A DNA stretch of 64,000 nucleotides from Leptobrachium leishanense (GCA_009667805.1 RXON01001484.1:1-64000), one strand, 5' to 3'; shown: positions 20,842-31,238, counted from the stretch's first letter. Made by a program: numbers and translations. Notes: generated from the letters alone by a model not told the origin.

Positions 20842-20933
20842 ACAGAAAACTTGAACTTTCCCTTATCACCCCCAAGGTGATGCTCAACCAGAGAGGTTTA
20901 ATCGCACTCTGCTTAATATGTTGGGAACGTTTT
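20842..20933 (+). pseudogene. Gypsy integrase, continuation after the hAT
   Basis: Directly after the second copy of CTGGGAAT the integrase reading continues: PYHPQGDAQPERFNRTLLNM supplies the third catalytic residue, Glu, in PERFNRT. One frame change occurs just after the junction. The sequence stops resembling integrase at about 20933, where Penelope sequence starts. This confirms that the 9.45-kb block between is an insertion. Confidence 0.8.
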
Positions 20934-20984
20934 ATTTTTAATCAACAATTTTTATTATGCACCGAATAGATTGGAACAAACAAT

Positions 20985-21222
20985 AGTGCAATATACATTG
21001 GAAATAGATACGTATCTGGTCAGCGCAAAATAAACGCAAGGGATATCAGGCGATTCTCATAATAATGTCCTTGTATGGATGTATGGTGTGTAGGAAACAG
21101 AAGACAAAAAGTACATTGGTGCAGTATGTCTAATACAGAATATATATCTTATTGTAAGGTCGTAGGTTCACTCACAAAGCAAGAGCCCCAACACTGGCTC
21201 TGAGTGGATATACGCCTGCAGG
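20985..21222 (-). repeat. Penelope terminal repeat piece, left
   Basis: From TGGAAATAGATACGTATCTG to TGAGTGGATATACGCCTGC; about 235 bp nearly identical to 29978-30204 in the same orientation. A third copy (inverted) lies at 39295-39965. Confidence 0.85.
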
Positions 21223-21239
21223 TTGTTTGATCCTATTGA

Positions 21240-22050
21240 CCTTTAACAATTCTTTTTCTACTAGGTTGAGGCCATTTGATGCGGTATGCTGCTATAAAGG
21301 GCATTGACATTGCAGGTAACCATTATATCATTAGTTTCATACCGTAAAACGTGTAAGAGTTTCAACATACTCAAAGTATCCCTAAGGTATCCGGAATTTC
21401 TTGTACAATAGGTTGTAGTAGGACATCTACGTACTCCGATAGATGGCTGGTGATAGAGTCAATGCCTGTTACTATAGGTCTTCCAGGCCGATTGATAGGA
21501 TGTTTATGCAATTTAGGTAGTATATAGATGTGGGGTGTTTTAGTATATTCCATCCTTAAGTAATCATATTCTCTATCGTTTAAAATCTTTTTATCTTTCC
21601 CTTCTTGAAGAAGGGTATTGAGTTTTGTTCTTATGTCCTTAATAGGATCTCCCTTTAGCTTTTCATAGAAAATGCTGTCGCCCAAGATCCGTAACACCTC
21701 TGTGTTATATGCCTCTTTAGAAAGAATCACAATCCCGCCGCCTTTATCGGCGGGTTTTATAATAATGTTGGTGTCTTTATGGAGATTTTTTAGAGCTGTG
21801 TTCTCCTCTTTAATAAGATTGCAATTCCGTTCTTTAGTGGACATTTTCTCTATGTCCCTCATTACGAGCTTTTCAAAAACTTTTATCTCGTCTGAAATGG
21901 CATAACGAGGGTAAAATTTAGATTTTTTCTTTAAAACAGTATGTGTAACTGAGTCTGGGTTCTGTATGATGCTTTTCTCTATAGGATTTTTCAAGAAAAA
22001 AAATTTCAAACTGAGTTTGCGTTTGAACCTTTGAAGGTCTATATACACAT
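21240..22050 (-). pseudogene. Penelope-like reverse transcriptase, N-terminal part
   Basis: An open frame from 22050 to 21371 reads YIDLQRFKRKLSLKFFF, then INPADKGG-type motif NIIIKPADKGGGIVILSK, and HIYILPKLHKHPINRPGRPI followed by VTGIDSITSHLSEYVD. These are signature motifs of Penelope RT, which is related to telomerase. After a stop at 21371, a degraded catalytic motif A (VTCNVNALYSSIPHQ, with Asn in place of Asp) is visible to about 21240. The remaining RT palm is missing and terminal-repeat sequence follows. The frame was originally continuous with 28568 and upstream. Confidence 0.85.
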
Positions 22051-23026
22051 TGTAGCGGAACGGGTGTTGTCCGCCTGCGGGTGTGCTCCTATCTGCTTCC
22101 TCCCACTGCGCTTACCGCCGACCCGACTACCGAGTGTCACGGCACTCTGCGTCTCGAGCGGCCTGGGATGACCCTGGGGAGGGTTGGCAGGCTGTGGAGG
22201 GGACCCCGGGGCGAGATCAGCCCGACCACTGAGTGACACGGCACTCAGCGTCTCGAGCGGCTGATCTACTGACCTTGGTGATATTCGGATCGGATGTGGA
22301 GCGGCCGTTCGGATGGGAAACGTTTCGGATTTCCCTCGGTTATGCAGCGCTTCGGTCTATCAATGCGCGGCAGACGCGCCGCGGCTTCGGTTCGGAAAGC
22401 AGCACCTCAGCGTGATCGATCGTTCGGCACGGTCGAAGCCCATACGATGCACCCCTGCTCTGATCCGGGATGCAGAGACAGGGTGATCGGTTCGTATCTC
22501 GGGATGCCGCACTCTGAAGACCGCGCGGGATCTCAGGAATACGGCCGAAAATAAAGGACACCAGGCGGAGCTGTATGCACTAGATAATCTGGCTTTATTT
22601 TTACACTTCACATATATTTATCAACAATCACACAGAGTTAGAACAATGGGAATCCCTGCCCGCCCCCACAAGTCTCATTGGCCCTCGCTGGGAGGAGGCA
22701 CCCGGATCCCGATTCGTATTGGCGGTTACGAATCGGGGTGTTGCCGATTCACAACCGGATGGTCCGAATCGGCCATTTTCCGATCCGATCGATTCGACCG
22801 GATCCACGAGGCGCTGGGAAAATGGCGGCGAGCAAGGCACACAATGGAATTACACACATTTCACAAAACACATACGGGGACACTTTTATTACACCACACA
22901 ATGAAACCACATCTAAATAAAATAACACACGGAATTCCGCTGGTGCAACGGCACCCAAGAGTCTGGAGGGATCGACACGTCCCAAAGGACCGCCCCTGGC
23001 TGAGGGTGCTGGGCCATTCCGTGACA
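22051..23026 (-). repeat. 3' LTR of Gmr1-like element B
   Basis: On the minus strand it begins TGTCACGGAATGGCCCAGCA and ends CCCGTTCCGCTACA. An AATAAA-like signal (CCAGATTATCTAG region, AAATAAAGCCAG on the minus strand near 22590-22605) may serve polyadenylation. Confidence 0.9.
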
Positions 23027-24327
23027 CTCCTCCCCCTTCCCAAAGTCCAACCCACCCGGTTGGACCCCAACGGGTCGTACCGGGGAAGTCGGTGCTCCCA
23101 AATCCCCCGGTTCCCGGGCTGACTGCCGCGATAACCCATCAGCATTACCGTTTTGCGACCCGGGCCGGTATTGAATGGTGAAGTTAAAGGGTTGGAGAGC
23201 CAGGCTCCACCGCAACAGGCGGCCATTTTCCCCCGCCACTCGGTTGAGCCACACCAGGGGGTTATGGTCGGTCATCACGGTGAAGGACCGACCGTAGACA
23301 TAGGGTTGGAGCTTTCGTAGGGCCCAGACCAAGGCCAGGCACTCCTTCTCCACCGCAGCATACCCCACCTCCCGCGGTAAAAGCTTCCTGCTGATGAACG
23401 CCACCGGATGATCCCCCCCGTCGTCCCCCACTTGACTTAGGACAGCTCCCAGTCCGAACATTGAAGCGTCTGTATGGACAACAAAACGTTTGTTATAGTT
23501 GGGAGCTGCCAGTAGGGGAGCTTGGGTCAGGGCGGCCTTCAGTTGTTGGAAGGCCTGTTCACACTCCGGGGACCACAGGACTTGGCGGGGCAGGGATTTC
23601 TTCGTCAAGTCGGTCAGGGGCTTGGCCAGGTCACTGTAATGGGGCACAAACTTCCTGTAGTACCCCGCGGTGCCCAGGAAGGCGAGGACCTGGGTCTTGG
23701 TCACAGGGGTGGGCCAGTCTAGGATGGCTTCTACCTTGGCGGGCTCTGGTCGTTGTATCCCGCAACCCACCCGGTGGCCCAGGTACTGCACTTTGGCCAT
23801 CCCCACCTTGCATTTCTCGGGCTTAAGGGTCAGGTTGGCGTCCCTAATCCGGCCCAAGACTGTTCCTACGTGGTCAAGGTGTTCCTCCCAGGTCTGGCTA
23901 TAGATGGCTATGTCATCCAGGTATGCGCAAGCGAACCCCTGGAGGCCATCGAGGAGGCGATCGATTAACCGCTGGAAGGTAGCAGGGGCGTTCTTCATCC
24001 CGAACGGCATGACTCGAAATTGGTACAAACCGAACGGGGTGATGAAAGCCGACTTCGGGGTCGCCTCCTCGGCAAGGGGAATCTGCCAGTACCCCTTGCA
24101 CAGATCGACCGTGGTCAGAAAATGACCCCGGGTGATCTGATCTAGCAGCTCGTCGACTCGGGCATGGGATAAGCGTCTGTAATGGTACAGTCGTTTAACC
24201 GCCGATAGTAGACGCAGAACCTGGTGGTACCGTCTTTCTTGGGCACCAGGACCACGGGCGACGCCCATGGACTGGCCGACGGTTCAATGACCCCCAGCTC
24301 CAACATCTCCCGGATCTCGGCCCGCAT
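22913..24327 (-). CDS. Gmr1-like B reverse transcriptase and RNase H
   Basis: A 60-codon frame (24327-24142) holds the RT start [20 protein letters not shown] and [20 protein letters not shown]; a frameshift near 24190 leads to a frame down to 22913. RT motifs: [15 protein letters not shown] (Asp), [39 protein letters not shown] (catalytic YLDD), [19 protein letters not shown]. RNase [18 protein letters not shown] (Asp), [20 protein letters not shown] (Glu), [15 protein letters not shown] (Asp) and [18 protein letters not shown]. All catalytic residues are present. The frame runs past the PPT into the LTR. It lies downstream of integrase, unlike typical Gypsy elements. Confidence 0.9.
23027..23042 (-). 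promoter_or_regulatory. Polypurine tract of element B
   Basis: On the minus strand GGGAAGGGGGAGGAG lies directly before the 3' LTR. Confidence 0.8.
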
Positions 24328-26174
24328 GGGTTCGCGACCGCTTCCGGGAGTCGGTATGCAGGCTGCCGAAGGGGTCTCTGACCGGGGGTGTCCACTTGAT
24401 GAAGGGCCTGATCAGTGTATCCCGGGAGGGCCGAGAAAATCCCCCGGTGGTCGTAGAGCAACTGCCGCGCCTGCGCCTGCTTTTCGGGCCCTAACTCCTC
24501 CCCCAGCTGCACCTGATCTACCCCTGAAGGCTGCTTGGCTATCCCGGGAAGTTCTACTAAAGGGAATGGTTCAGTCTCCTCGGTAGCCGGCGCGCATATG
24601 GCGTCCACCGTTTCCGGGCGTTCATGGTAGGCCTTCAGCATGTTAACGTGGAACGTCCGCTGGATTCTGGTGTCTGCGCAGCTAACAACCACATAGGTGG
24701 TATCCCCCAGTTGGGTTACCACCCTGTAGGGGCCTTGCCAGGCCGCCTGCAGCTTGTTCTGCCGCTGTGGCTTCAACACCAGAACCTTCTGCCCCACGAG
24801 GAACGAGCGACTGCAAGCAGCGCGGTCGTACCACGTCTTCTGCTGAGCCTGGGCCGTTTCCATGTTCCCTTGTACGAACCCCGCGAGTTCTGCCAAGCGC
24901 TCCCGGAGCTTCAAGACATAACTCAGTACAGGAACCCCATCTTCCTCCTGTTCCCCCTCCCACTGAGCCCTAACCAAATCTAGGGGCCCCCTCACCTGGC
25001 GCCCATATAACAGCTCAAAGGGAGAGTATCCGGTGGATTCCTGAGGAACCTCCCGGTAGGCGAACAGTAAGTGGGGTAGATACTTCTCCCAATCCTTCCC
25101 TTCGTGCGCGAAGGCCCGGATGAGCTGTTTCAGGGTCCCGTTAAACCGCTCGCACAGCCCATTTGTCTGGGGGTGATATGGGGCGCTGTGAAGCGCCTTA
25201 ACACCACAGAGACGCCAGAGCTGCTGGGTGAGCTCAGTGGTGAACTGGGTACCTTGATCGGACAGGATTTCCTGGGGAAACCCCACCCTTGTGAACACCC
25301 GTAGGAGAGCGTCCGCTACGGTGTCTGCCTGGATGTTGGCCAAGGCCACAGCCTCGGGGTACCGGGTGGCATAGTCCACTACGGTGAGGATGTACCTCTT
25401 ACCGGTGGCACTGGGGCGTGGCAAAGGCCCAATGATGTCGACCGCTACCCGGCTAAAGGGCTCCTGAATGATGGGCATGGGGTGCAGGGGCGCTTTCGGG
25501 TGGTCCCTGGTCTTCTGGCAGACCGGGCAGGTGCGGCAGTACTCGCGGGTGTCTTCACTGAGGCGGGGCCAGAAGAATGCGCGCGCCAACCGGTGTCGAG
25601 TTTTCTTCTGCCCCAGGTGACCAGCAAGGGGAATATCGTGGGCCAGGCGCAGAAGTTCCTGTCTAGGGCCCTGGGGTACTACCATCTGTTTATGTGGAAC
25701 CTGCTGCTTCTTGGACCCCTCCCTCGCGGTGTACCTGTAGAGAAGCCCATCCTCCCACTCTATGCTGTCGGTCCTCTTGCCGACCAGGCCTTGGCCGGCC
25801 CGATCCCGGTAGCACTGTAGCGTGGGATCGGTCTGGGTTTGGTGGCGGAGCGTCTCCGGGGAGCTCCACGGGGAAGGGGGGGGGGGTCGGTGGACGGGGG
25901 GAGTCGGGATTCGTCTGGGTGTGAAGGTGGGTCGGGTGGGAGGGGGAGTCTGGGTTCGTCTGGGTGTGGGAGGTCGGGGAGGTTCTGGTTGGGATCTCAC
26001 CTGGGTCCCGATCGGAGTGCCCCTGCTGTGGCGTTGGCTCTGTTGCCGGGTGGTCACTGGGGCAGCCGCATCTGTGGAGTAAGAGGAGACCAGCCGTCCC
26101 AAATCGTTGCCGAGAAGAAGTTCGGCCGGCAATTGGTTTAACAACCCCACCCTCACCACTTTCTCCCCGGACAC
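24195..26174 (-). CDS. Gmr1-like B protease end plus integrase
   Basis: Open frame of 659 codons. Residues 1-35 finish the protease ([19 protein letters not shown]). A Pro/Thr/Arg-rich spacer follows (about residues 45-120). The zinc domain reads [20 protein letters not shown], then [11 protein letters not shown]. The core has [11 protein letters not shown] (Asp), [27 protein letters not shown] (Asp) and [20 protein letters not shown] (Glu). A GPY/F-type end includes [20 protein letters not shown] and [16 protein letters not shown]. The last 40 codons run into the RT start in the wrong frame. Integrase appears intact and would insert the DNA copy. Confidence 0.9.
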   Translation of the reverse strand: MSGEKVVRVGLLNQLPAELLLGNDLGRLVSSYSTDAAAPVTTRQQSQRHSRGTPIGTQVRSQPEPPRPPTPRRTQTPPPTRPTFTPRRIPTPPVHRPPPPSPWSSPETLRHQTQTDPTLQCYRDRAGQGLVGKRTDSIEWEDGLLYRYTAREGSKKQQVPHKQMVVPQGPRQELLRLAHDIPLAGHLGQKKTRHRLARAFFWPRLSEDTREYCRTCPVCQKTRDHPKAPLHPMPIIQEPFSRVAVDIIGPLPRPSATGKRYILTVVDYATRYPEAVALANIQADTVADALLRVFTRVGFPQEILSDQGTQFTTELTQQLWRLCGVKALHSAPYHPQTNGLCERFNGTLKQLIRAFAHEGKDWEKYLPHLLFAYREVPQESTGYSPFELLYGRQVRGPLDLVRAQWEGEQEEDGVPVLSYVLKLRERLAELAGFVQGNMETAQAQQKTWYDRAACSRSFLVGQKVLVLKPQRQNKLQAAWQGPYRVVTQLGDTTYVVVSCADTRIQRTFHVNMLKAYHERPETVDAICAPATEETEPFPLVELPGIAKQPSGVDQVQLGEELGPEKQAQARQLLYDHRGIFSALPGYTDQALHQVDTPGQRPLRQPAYRLPEAVANPCGPRSGRCWSWGSLNRRPVHGRRPWSWCPRKTVPPGSASTIGG

Positions 26175-26389
26175 CCAGTCTAGGTGGACACGTGCCGTCC
26201 CGAGCGAAGAACTTTCGCTCCGGTCACCCGCACCGCGACGGTGCTGTGCAGTCGATCGTTCCGCGGAATCAAATGGGGTCGTACCAGGGTGATAGTAGCC
26301 CCGGAGTCCCGGAGCCCCTCAGCGGCTCGCCCGTTTATCCACACTGCCTGACGGTGATGATGGCGGTTGTCGGCCGAGGAGGCTTGCAC
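26100..26389 (-). pseudogene. Gmr1-like B protease
   Basis: Motif GLRDSGATITLVRPHLIPRN gives the catalytic DSG. The frame ends at 26180 after VTGAKVLRSGRHVST and the second half of the fold continues in the frame starting at 26174. One frameshift separates the two halves. It lies between the zinc knuckle and integrase. Confidence 0.8.
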
Positions 26390-26419
26390 CGGGTCTGCCT
26401 CGTGTAGCTGTTCCCATTC

Positions 26420-27510
26420 TTAGGGCAATTCTGTCGGTAGTGCCCCTCTTGGTCGCATCCGTATCAACGGACGTTGGCCAAGGTGTTGGGCCCACTTGTG
26501 GGTCGTGCTGCAGGTGACCGAACTGCCGGTGTTGGGGGTGGAGGGGCAGGTAGAGCGGGACGGAAGGGCAGGGATCGCTCACCCCCGGTAACCTTCCGGG
26601 TGTCAGCGTACTCGTCCGCCCAAACAGCTGCTTGCTGCACCGTTTGAGGCTTCTTGTCCCGTACCCACTCCCGGATGGCTGAGGGGGTGTGCTCAAAGAA
26701 CTGCTCGAGCAGCAGCAGCTGGGTGATGTCGTTCACCGTCTCCGCTTTACTACCCAGGAACCAGGTACGCAAGTCCCGCTGCAACCGGTGAGCCCACTCA
26801 ACGTGAGTAGCGCCATTGGGCCGGCGGGAGTTTCTGAACTTCGCCCGGCTGGCTTCCGGGGTCACAGCAAACCGGCTCAATAACGCTTGCTTAACATGGG
26901 CGTAGTTGGTGGCCTCCTCGTCCGGTACAGTGCGGTAGGCCTCAGCTGCCCGACCGGTCAGTTTGCACGCCAGGATCCTAACCCAGTCAGCGCGGTGTAC
27001 CTCGTGCACTTGGCACAGGCGTTCGAAGTCCTGGAGGTAACTCTCGATCTCGTCCTCCGTCTCCCGGAAGTCCTTGAACACCTGGAAAGGCACTTTACGG
27101 CCGGTGGGACGGTCCGGACAAGGGCTGATGTCCCATTGGCTCCACACCTCAGCCAGCCATAGCTCGTGGTCGCGCTCTCTTTTCCGCTCCTCGTCCCGTT
27201 CCTCGCGCTCCTTGTCCCGCTCCTCTTCCTGACGAATCTCCCGGATCACGTTCTGCATGGCAGCCTCCGATGGGGCCGCTCCGTAGAGGGCGGCCCGCTG
27301 CCGCACCTTTTGGTGGAAAACGCTTTCATCGGACTCGACGGGGACAGGTACAGGTGCGATGACAGGGGGTACCAGCGTCGGTGCCGCCCCTTGGTCTAGC
27401 CTCTGCAGTTCTTCAATCACAGCGTCCCGGCTTTTGGAGCCCGGGGTGCCTCGCCGATTCTCCAACATGCCACGCAGGACGTCCCGCTTGTAGGCGCTGT
27501 ACTCGGCCAT
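26420..27510 (-). pseudogene. Gmr1-like B Gag with SCAN-like capsid
   Basis: Starts MAEYSAYKRDVLRGMLENRR at 27510, about 33 bases after the primer site. Residues about 90-125 are a charged Glu/Arg stretch, possibly a coiled coil. The capsid contains TEDEIESYLQDFERLCQVHE, WVRILACKLTGRAAEAYRTV, VKQALLSRFAVTPEASRAKF and LLLEQFFEHTPSAIREWVRD, the order seen in SCAN domains. The frame ends at 26464 with TGA exactly where the first Cys of the zinc knuckle is expected; YGCDQEGHYRQNCPKNG continues in the same frame. A single-base change there may be what separates Gag from its knuckle. Confidence 0.85.
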
Positions 27511-27542
27511 GGTAAGGGTCTCCTTGGGGTTTGCAGAGAGCT

Positions 27543-27560
27543 ATCCCACCGCTGCCACCA
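27543..27560 (-). promoter_or_regulatory. Primer-binding site, tRNA-Leu type, element B
   Basis: Minus strand TGGTGGCAGCGGTGGGAT, one base after the LTR. Identical to the site of element A. Confidence 0.85.
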
Positions 27561-27561
27561 G

Positions 27562-28567
27562 TGTAGCGGAACGGGTGTTGTCCGCCTGCGGGTGTGCTCC
27601 TATCTGCTTCCTCCCACTGCGCTTACCGCCGACCCGACTACCGAGGGTCACGGCACTCGGCGTCTTGAGCGGCCTGGGATGACCCTGGGGAGGGTTGGCG
27701 GGCTGTGGAGGGGACCCTGGGGCGAGATCAGCCCGACCACTGAGTGACACGGCACTCAGCGTCTCGAGCGGCTGATCTACTGACCTTGGTGATATTCGGA
27801 TCGGATGTGGAGCGGCCGTTCGGGTGGGAAACATTTCGTCCAGAAGCGTTCGGATGGGAAACGTTTCGGATTTCCCTCGGTTATGCAGCGCTTCGGTCTA
27901 TCGATGCGCGGCAGACGCGCCGCGGCTTCGGTTCGGAAAGCAGCACCTCAGCGTGATCGATCGTTTGTCGCGGTCGAAGCCCATACGATGCACCCCTGCT
28001 CTGATCCGGGATGCAGAGACAGGGTGATCGGTTCATATCTCAGGATGCCGCACTCTGAAGACCGCGCGGGATCTCAGGAATACGGCCGAAAATAAAGGAC
28101 ACCAGGCGGAGCTGTATGCACTAGATAATCTGGCTTTATTTTTACACTTCACATATATTTATCAACAATCACACAGAGTTAGAACAATGGTAATCCCTGC
28201 CCGCCCCCACAAGTCTCATTGGCCCTCGCTGGGAGGAGGCACCCGGGTCCCGATTCGTATTGGCGGTTACGAATCGGGGTGTTGCTGATTCGCAACCGGA
28301 TGGTCCGAATCGGCCATTTTCCGATCCGATCGATTCGACCGGATCCACGAGGCGCTGGGAAAATGGCGGCGAGCAAGGCACACAATGGAATTACACACAT
28401 TTCACAAAACAAATACGGGGACACTTTTATTACACCACACAATGAAACCACATCTAAATAAAATAACACACGGAATTCCGCTGGTGCAACGGCACCCAAG
28501 AGTCTGGAGGGATTGACACGTCCCAAAGGACCGCCCCTGGCTGAGGGTGCTGGGCCATTCCGTGACA
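27562..28567 (-). repeat. 5' LTR of Gmr1-like element B
   Basis: Second copy of 22051-23026. It carries an additional 30 bp (GGTGGGAAACATTTCGTCCA region near 27822-27850) that duplicates the neighbouring GTTCGGATGGGAAACGTTTC. Confidence 0.9.
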
Positions 28568-29600
28568 CACATTAAATTTGTCTAATTTGTTAGTAGGAGC
28601 AAATTTAAGACCTTTGTTCAAAACCCTAGTCTCTACATCTGAAAGAACTTTATTGCTTAGATTGAATATACCACTAGTTGAAGTTATCTCCTTTCCCTTT
28701 TTTCTTTTGCATACATGTTCTCCGTCTCTCATTCCTCTTCTGGTCTTTCCCAAGATCTTTTTTGTCCTCCCCTTCTCTCCAATCTTACGTCTATATCTCT
28801 GTAATCCCCCTGTCTCTCCCCCCTCTCCAGTGGGTCCTTCCAAAAGACCTCATCCCCAACGTGTTCTTTAAGAACAGAAAATCTATTTATAAGGGGGACA
28901 ATGTTATTAATCGCTTCCTCCCTCTCTTTATTCTGTGACCTCCCGTTGTGGATCGAACCTTGTTGACCACTGTATCCAAAACCTCCATTGGGGGGTTGTT
29001 GTCCAACGGTCGACCGTTCATTAGAGAGTGGTCTCTCTCTTTGTCTCCACCCTTCTCCATTATCTTCCCTAATCTGGGGTCTATCAAAATTGTTGGAATT
29101 GTAGTTCCTATTATAGCCGACGTTATTGTGATTTGTGTTTCTGCCTCGATGGGGATTACCATTTCTTCTACCGTTCTCTGTTCTCCAATTGTTTTGATAG
29201 CTATTGTTGTTATGATATCTATTATTGGTCCTATCGTTGTCCCCTCTTCGATTATTCTTATACCATTGTCGATCATTGTTATTCCAACCTCCAAATCTAG
29301 TTTCTTTCTTTTCATTATCATCAAAGAGTCTATTATATTGGTGTTATAGTTACCATGCACATTACCCCTCCTATAATCTTCTATGTCTCTTTCATATTTC
29401 TTTTTTTTGATCACCAGAATATCTTTCTCTATTATGTCCAGTTTTTCTTCTAAAGTTTTATTAATCTAAACAATATTCTTCACAGACTGTTCTTGATCTA
29501 TTTGTTTGGAGAGTTGTTCTATAATAACGTTTACTTTAGGAAGTTTTTCTCTTTTTCTGAATGACATAGTCCATCATAGATACAGCAAAGCTTTCTAACA
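28568..29600 (-). pseudogene. Penelope-like ORF, N-terminal region
   Basis: Minus-strand frames upstream of the RT. Near the insertion: IFNLSNKVLSDVETRVLNKG and LKFAPTNKLDKFNV, the classic sequence just before Penelope RT. Further upstream the frame is rich in Asn, Arg and charged residues (29414-28887) and reads through a polar, low-complexity region, with one or two frame changes near 28880. A Lys-rich start lies near 29560 (RKREKLPKVNVIIEQL-like). The region may help RNA binding; no defined domain is visible. Confidence 0.7.
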
Positions 29601-29977
29601 TGGTGTTCCATCCTGAGATAAAATCAGAGTCATCCTTCTCGGAGGATGGGGTTTTATGAAACCTAAGGCCTTTTGGTGTTATCTTATCTTTTTTATATTT
29701 TTCTCGAGATCTATTAATGGTTTTCTATTAATGACCATTTCTGGCTCTTGTAATTGTACCGTTAAAATGTTGTTGCCAAAAATGGCTTTGACGTTGCTGC
29801 CAACTCTGTTTCTAAAGTTGGATAATGACATAGTCGGGCAGCTGTATTACCAATGGGGGAATTTACTATACTTAACAAATCACACAGTGGAGGGGATGGT
29901 TAGCACCCAGAATATGTGCCACCACCGAATACCCAGCTGAACCAGATGACCAGTGGTTTCCCCCAAACCAGAGTAGA
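29601..29977. other. Penelope-associated non-coding segment
   Basis: No gene. The part 29880-29977 recurs inverted at 39885-39965, so it belongs to the Penelope leader/terminal region. Confidence 0.55.
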
Positions 29978-30560
29978 CAATGGAAATAGATACGTATCTG
30001 GTCAGCACGAAATAAACGCAAGGGATATCAGGCGGTTCTCATAATAACGTCCTTGGTATGGATGTATGGTGTGTAGGAAACAGAAGACAAAAAGTACATT
30101 GGTGCAGTATGTCTAATACAGAATATATATCTTATTGTAAGGTCGTAGGTTCACTCACAAAGCAAGAGCCCCAACACTGGTTCTGAGTGGATATACGCCT
30201 GCGGGTTGTTTTCTGAAATGTTCTCAGGTAACCCACTCCTTAATATCGAAGGTTCTTCACTGTTGATTAATGGGGGATACAAAACAGAAACAATCTCTCT
30301 CTGTGTATCTGGCATTTACACATCTAGTATAAATCTCATAACAAATGACAACTCACATTTGTTGGAGCTTATTCAAGCTCAAGATAGGCGCCCATGGATT
30401 TTGTCAGGTCAAATCCAATAAAAAAACCAAACGGTATGCAGGAACTTGTTCTTTTAAAAATGTATTAAAATAAACAAATATAAAGGAAATAAAGGTCCAG
30501 GACGTGTTTCGCCGTCAACATGCGGCTTCTTCAGCTGGTATACATAAACTAGAACTTCTT
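29978..30560 (-). repeat. Penelope terminal repeat, right, with hammerhead motif
   Basis: 29978-30204 matches 20985-21222. 30205-30560 extends it toward the upstream copy and includes the hammerhead-like motif. No coding frame. Confidence 0.7.
30494..30540 (-). ncRNA. Hammerhead-type self-cleaving ribozyme motif
   Basis: Minus strand in order: CCAG, CTGAAGA (the CUGANGA box), AGCCG-CATGTTGA-CGGC (stem II), GAAAC, ACGTC (very short stem III with a GUC cleavage triplet), CTGG pairing with CCAG (stem I). This is the layout of the minimal hammerheads reported in Penelope terminal repeats. The A next to C at the base of stem II is a mismatch. It lies in the Penelope terminal repeat on the element's coding strand. 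Confidence 0.7.
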
Positions 30561-30718
30561 AAATTAATAACTAGAACATATTAAATAACTAAATGGTGTG
30601 TTGTATTGTAATATACATACTTATGGATTAATGTTAATTTCAATATTGATTGCTGGCTTAATCATCCAAACTGATGTGATAGATGGAATATATAGGAAAA
30701 AGGCTTACTCGCATAGAT

Positions 30719-31008
30719 TTACAAAAAATGGGTGACTTCAAAGTCATCCTTTAAACCAACCGGTGACAAGGTGCCCATCTCAAATATAGTGCGCATTTCT
30801 TCCTGTCCTAGCCTTTTCATAAAGTCCTCACCTATTTCCATTTGTTTAACCTGTTTGATGGCTATAAAGTTTAAACCAAAGGGAAGACTGTTGTGTGCTC
30901 TTTTATAATGAAGAGAAACTGAGTGTTGTTCAAACCCTTTTTTTATATTTCTAACATGTTCAGATACTCTCACATTGAGAGGTCTTTTAGTGCAGCCTAT
31001 ATATTGTA
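30719..31008 (-). pseudogene. Penelope GIY-YIG endonuclease, C-terminal fragment
   Basis: The frame reads LQYIGCTKRPLNVRVSEHVR, NIKKGFEQHSVSLHYKRAHN, LPFGLNFIAIKQVKQMEIGE and RLGQEEMRTIFEMGTLSPVG. The YIG plus the Arg/Glu pattern are those of the Penelope C-terminal GIY-YIG nuclease, which nicks target DNA. The preceding part, including GIY, is missing because the sequence joins hAT DNA near 31008. The frame stops at 30719 just before the terminal-repeat sequence. Confidence 0.85.
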
Positions 31009-31238
31009 AAAATTCCTTCAAATATCATGCCTAGGAGGTCCCCATAACCTGCCTATGAAGTGGCGGATTTCTAGGATGTATAGAATCCCTTAAAAACACA
31101 AAAAATAAGTTTCAAAAGACGGTAAATGCTTTTCCTTTAATCTATCCATAAACAACTGCTTGGGGCGGCAGTCTGTATGAAAAGAGGAGACATTTTCGGA
31201 CACGCAGAAAAGTTTAGTGATTTTTTGGCTAAATTATT

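Larger units (their letters stand above)
4560..20933 (+). mobile_element. Gypsy LTR retrotransposon with PNMA-type Gag, interrupted and 3' truncated
   Basis: A plus-strand Metaviridae element in the order LTR, primer site, Gag, PR, RT, RH, IN. The Gag resembles PNMA proteins rather than the common zinc-knuckle-only type. Three later insertions interrupt it: a MITE (5851-6963), a Penelope-derived inverted repeat (9288-9630) and a composite hAT (11380-20833). The integrase resumes at 20842 and stops at about 20933, where Penelope sequence begins; the 3' LTR is not found nearby. An LTR of the same family lies inverted at 63283-63651. Many frameshifts show that this copy is old. Confidence 0.8.
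22051..28567 (-). mobile_element. Gmr1-like Gypsy retrotransposon B (integrase before RT)
   Basis: A complete minus-strand LTR element flanked by CACAT (22046-22050 and 28568-28572). LTRs of 976 (22051-23026) and 1006 bp (27562-28567) are almost identical apart from a 30-bp indel near 27820-27850. The order Gag, PR, IN, RT, RH and the tRNA-Leu-type primer site agree with element A, but the protein and LTR sequences differ clearly. Long open frames and conserved catalytic residues make it younger than element A. Confidence 0.92.
20934..31008 (-). mobile_element. Penelope-like retroelement, tandem/truncated, interrupted by a Gmr1-like Gypsy
   Basis: Minus-strand Penelope-like sequence. From right to left: GIY-YIG C-terminus of an upstream copy (31008-30719), terminal-repeat DNA with a hammerhead motif (about 30560-29978), N-terminal coding region, RT start, and a second partial terminal repeat (21222-20985). 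A head-to-tail partial tandem is typical for Penelope. Its left junction cuts the PNMA-Gypsy integrase, its right junction cuts a hAT copy. The insertion 22051-28567 splits the coding region at KLDKFNV/YIDLQRF. Confidence 0.8.

Noticed and set aside
24224..26407. Plus-strand frames opposite the Gmr1-like B integrase
   Set aside because: Antisense shadows of a GC-rich coding region.
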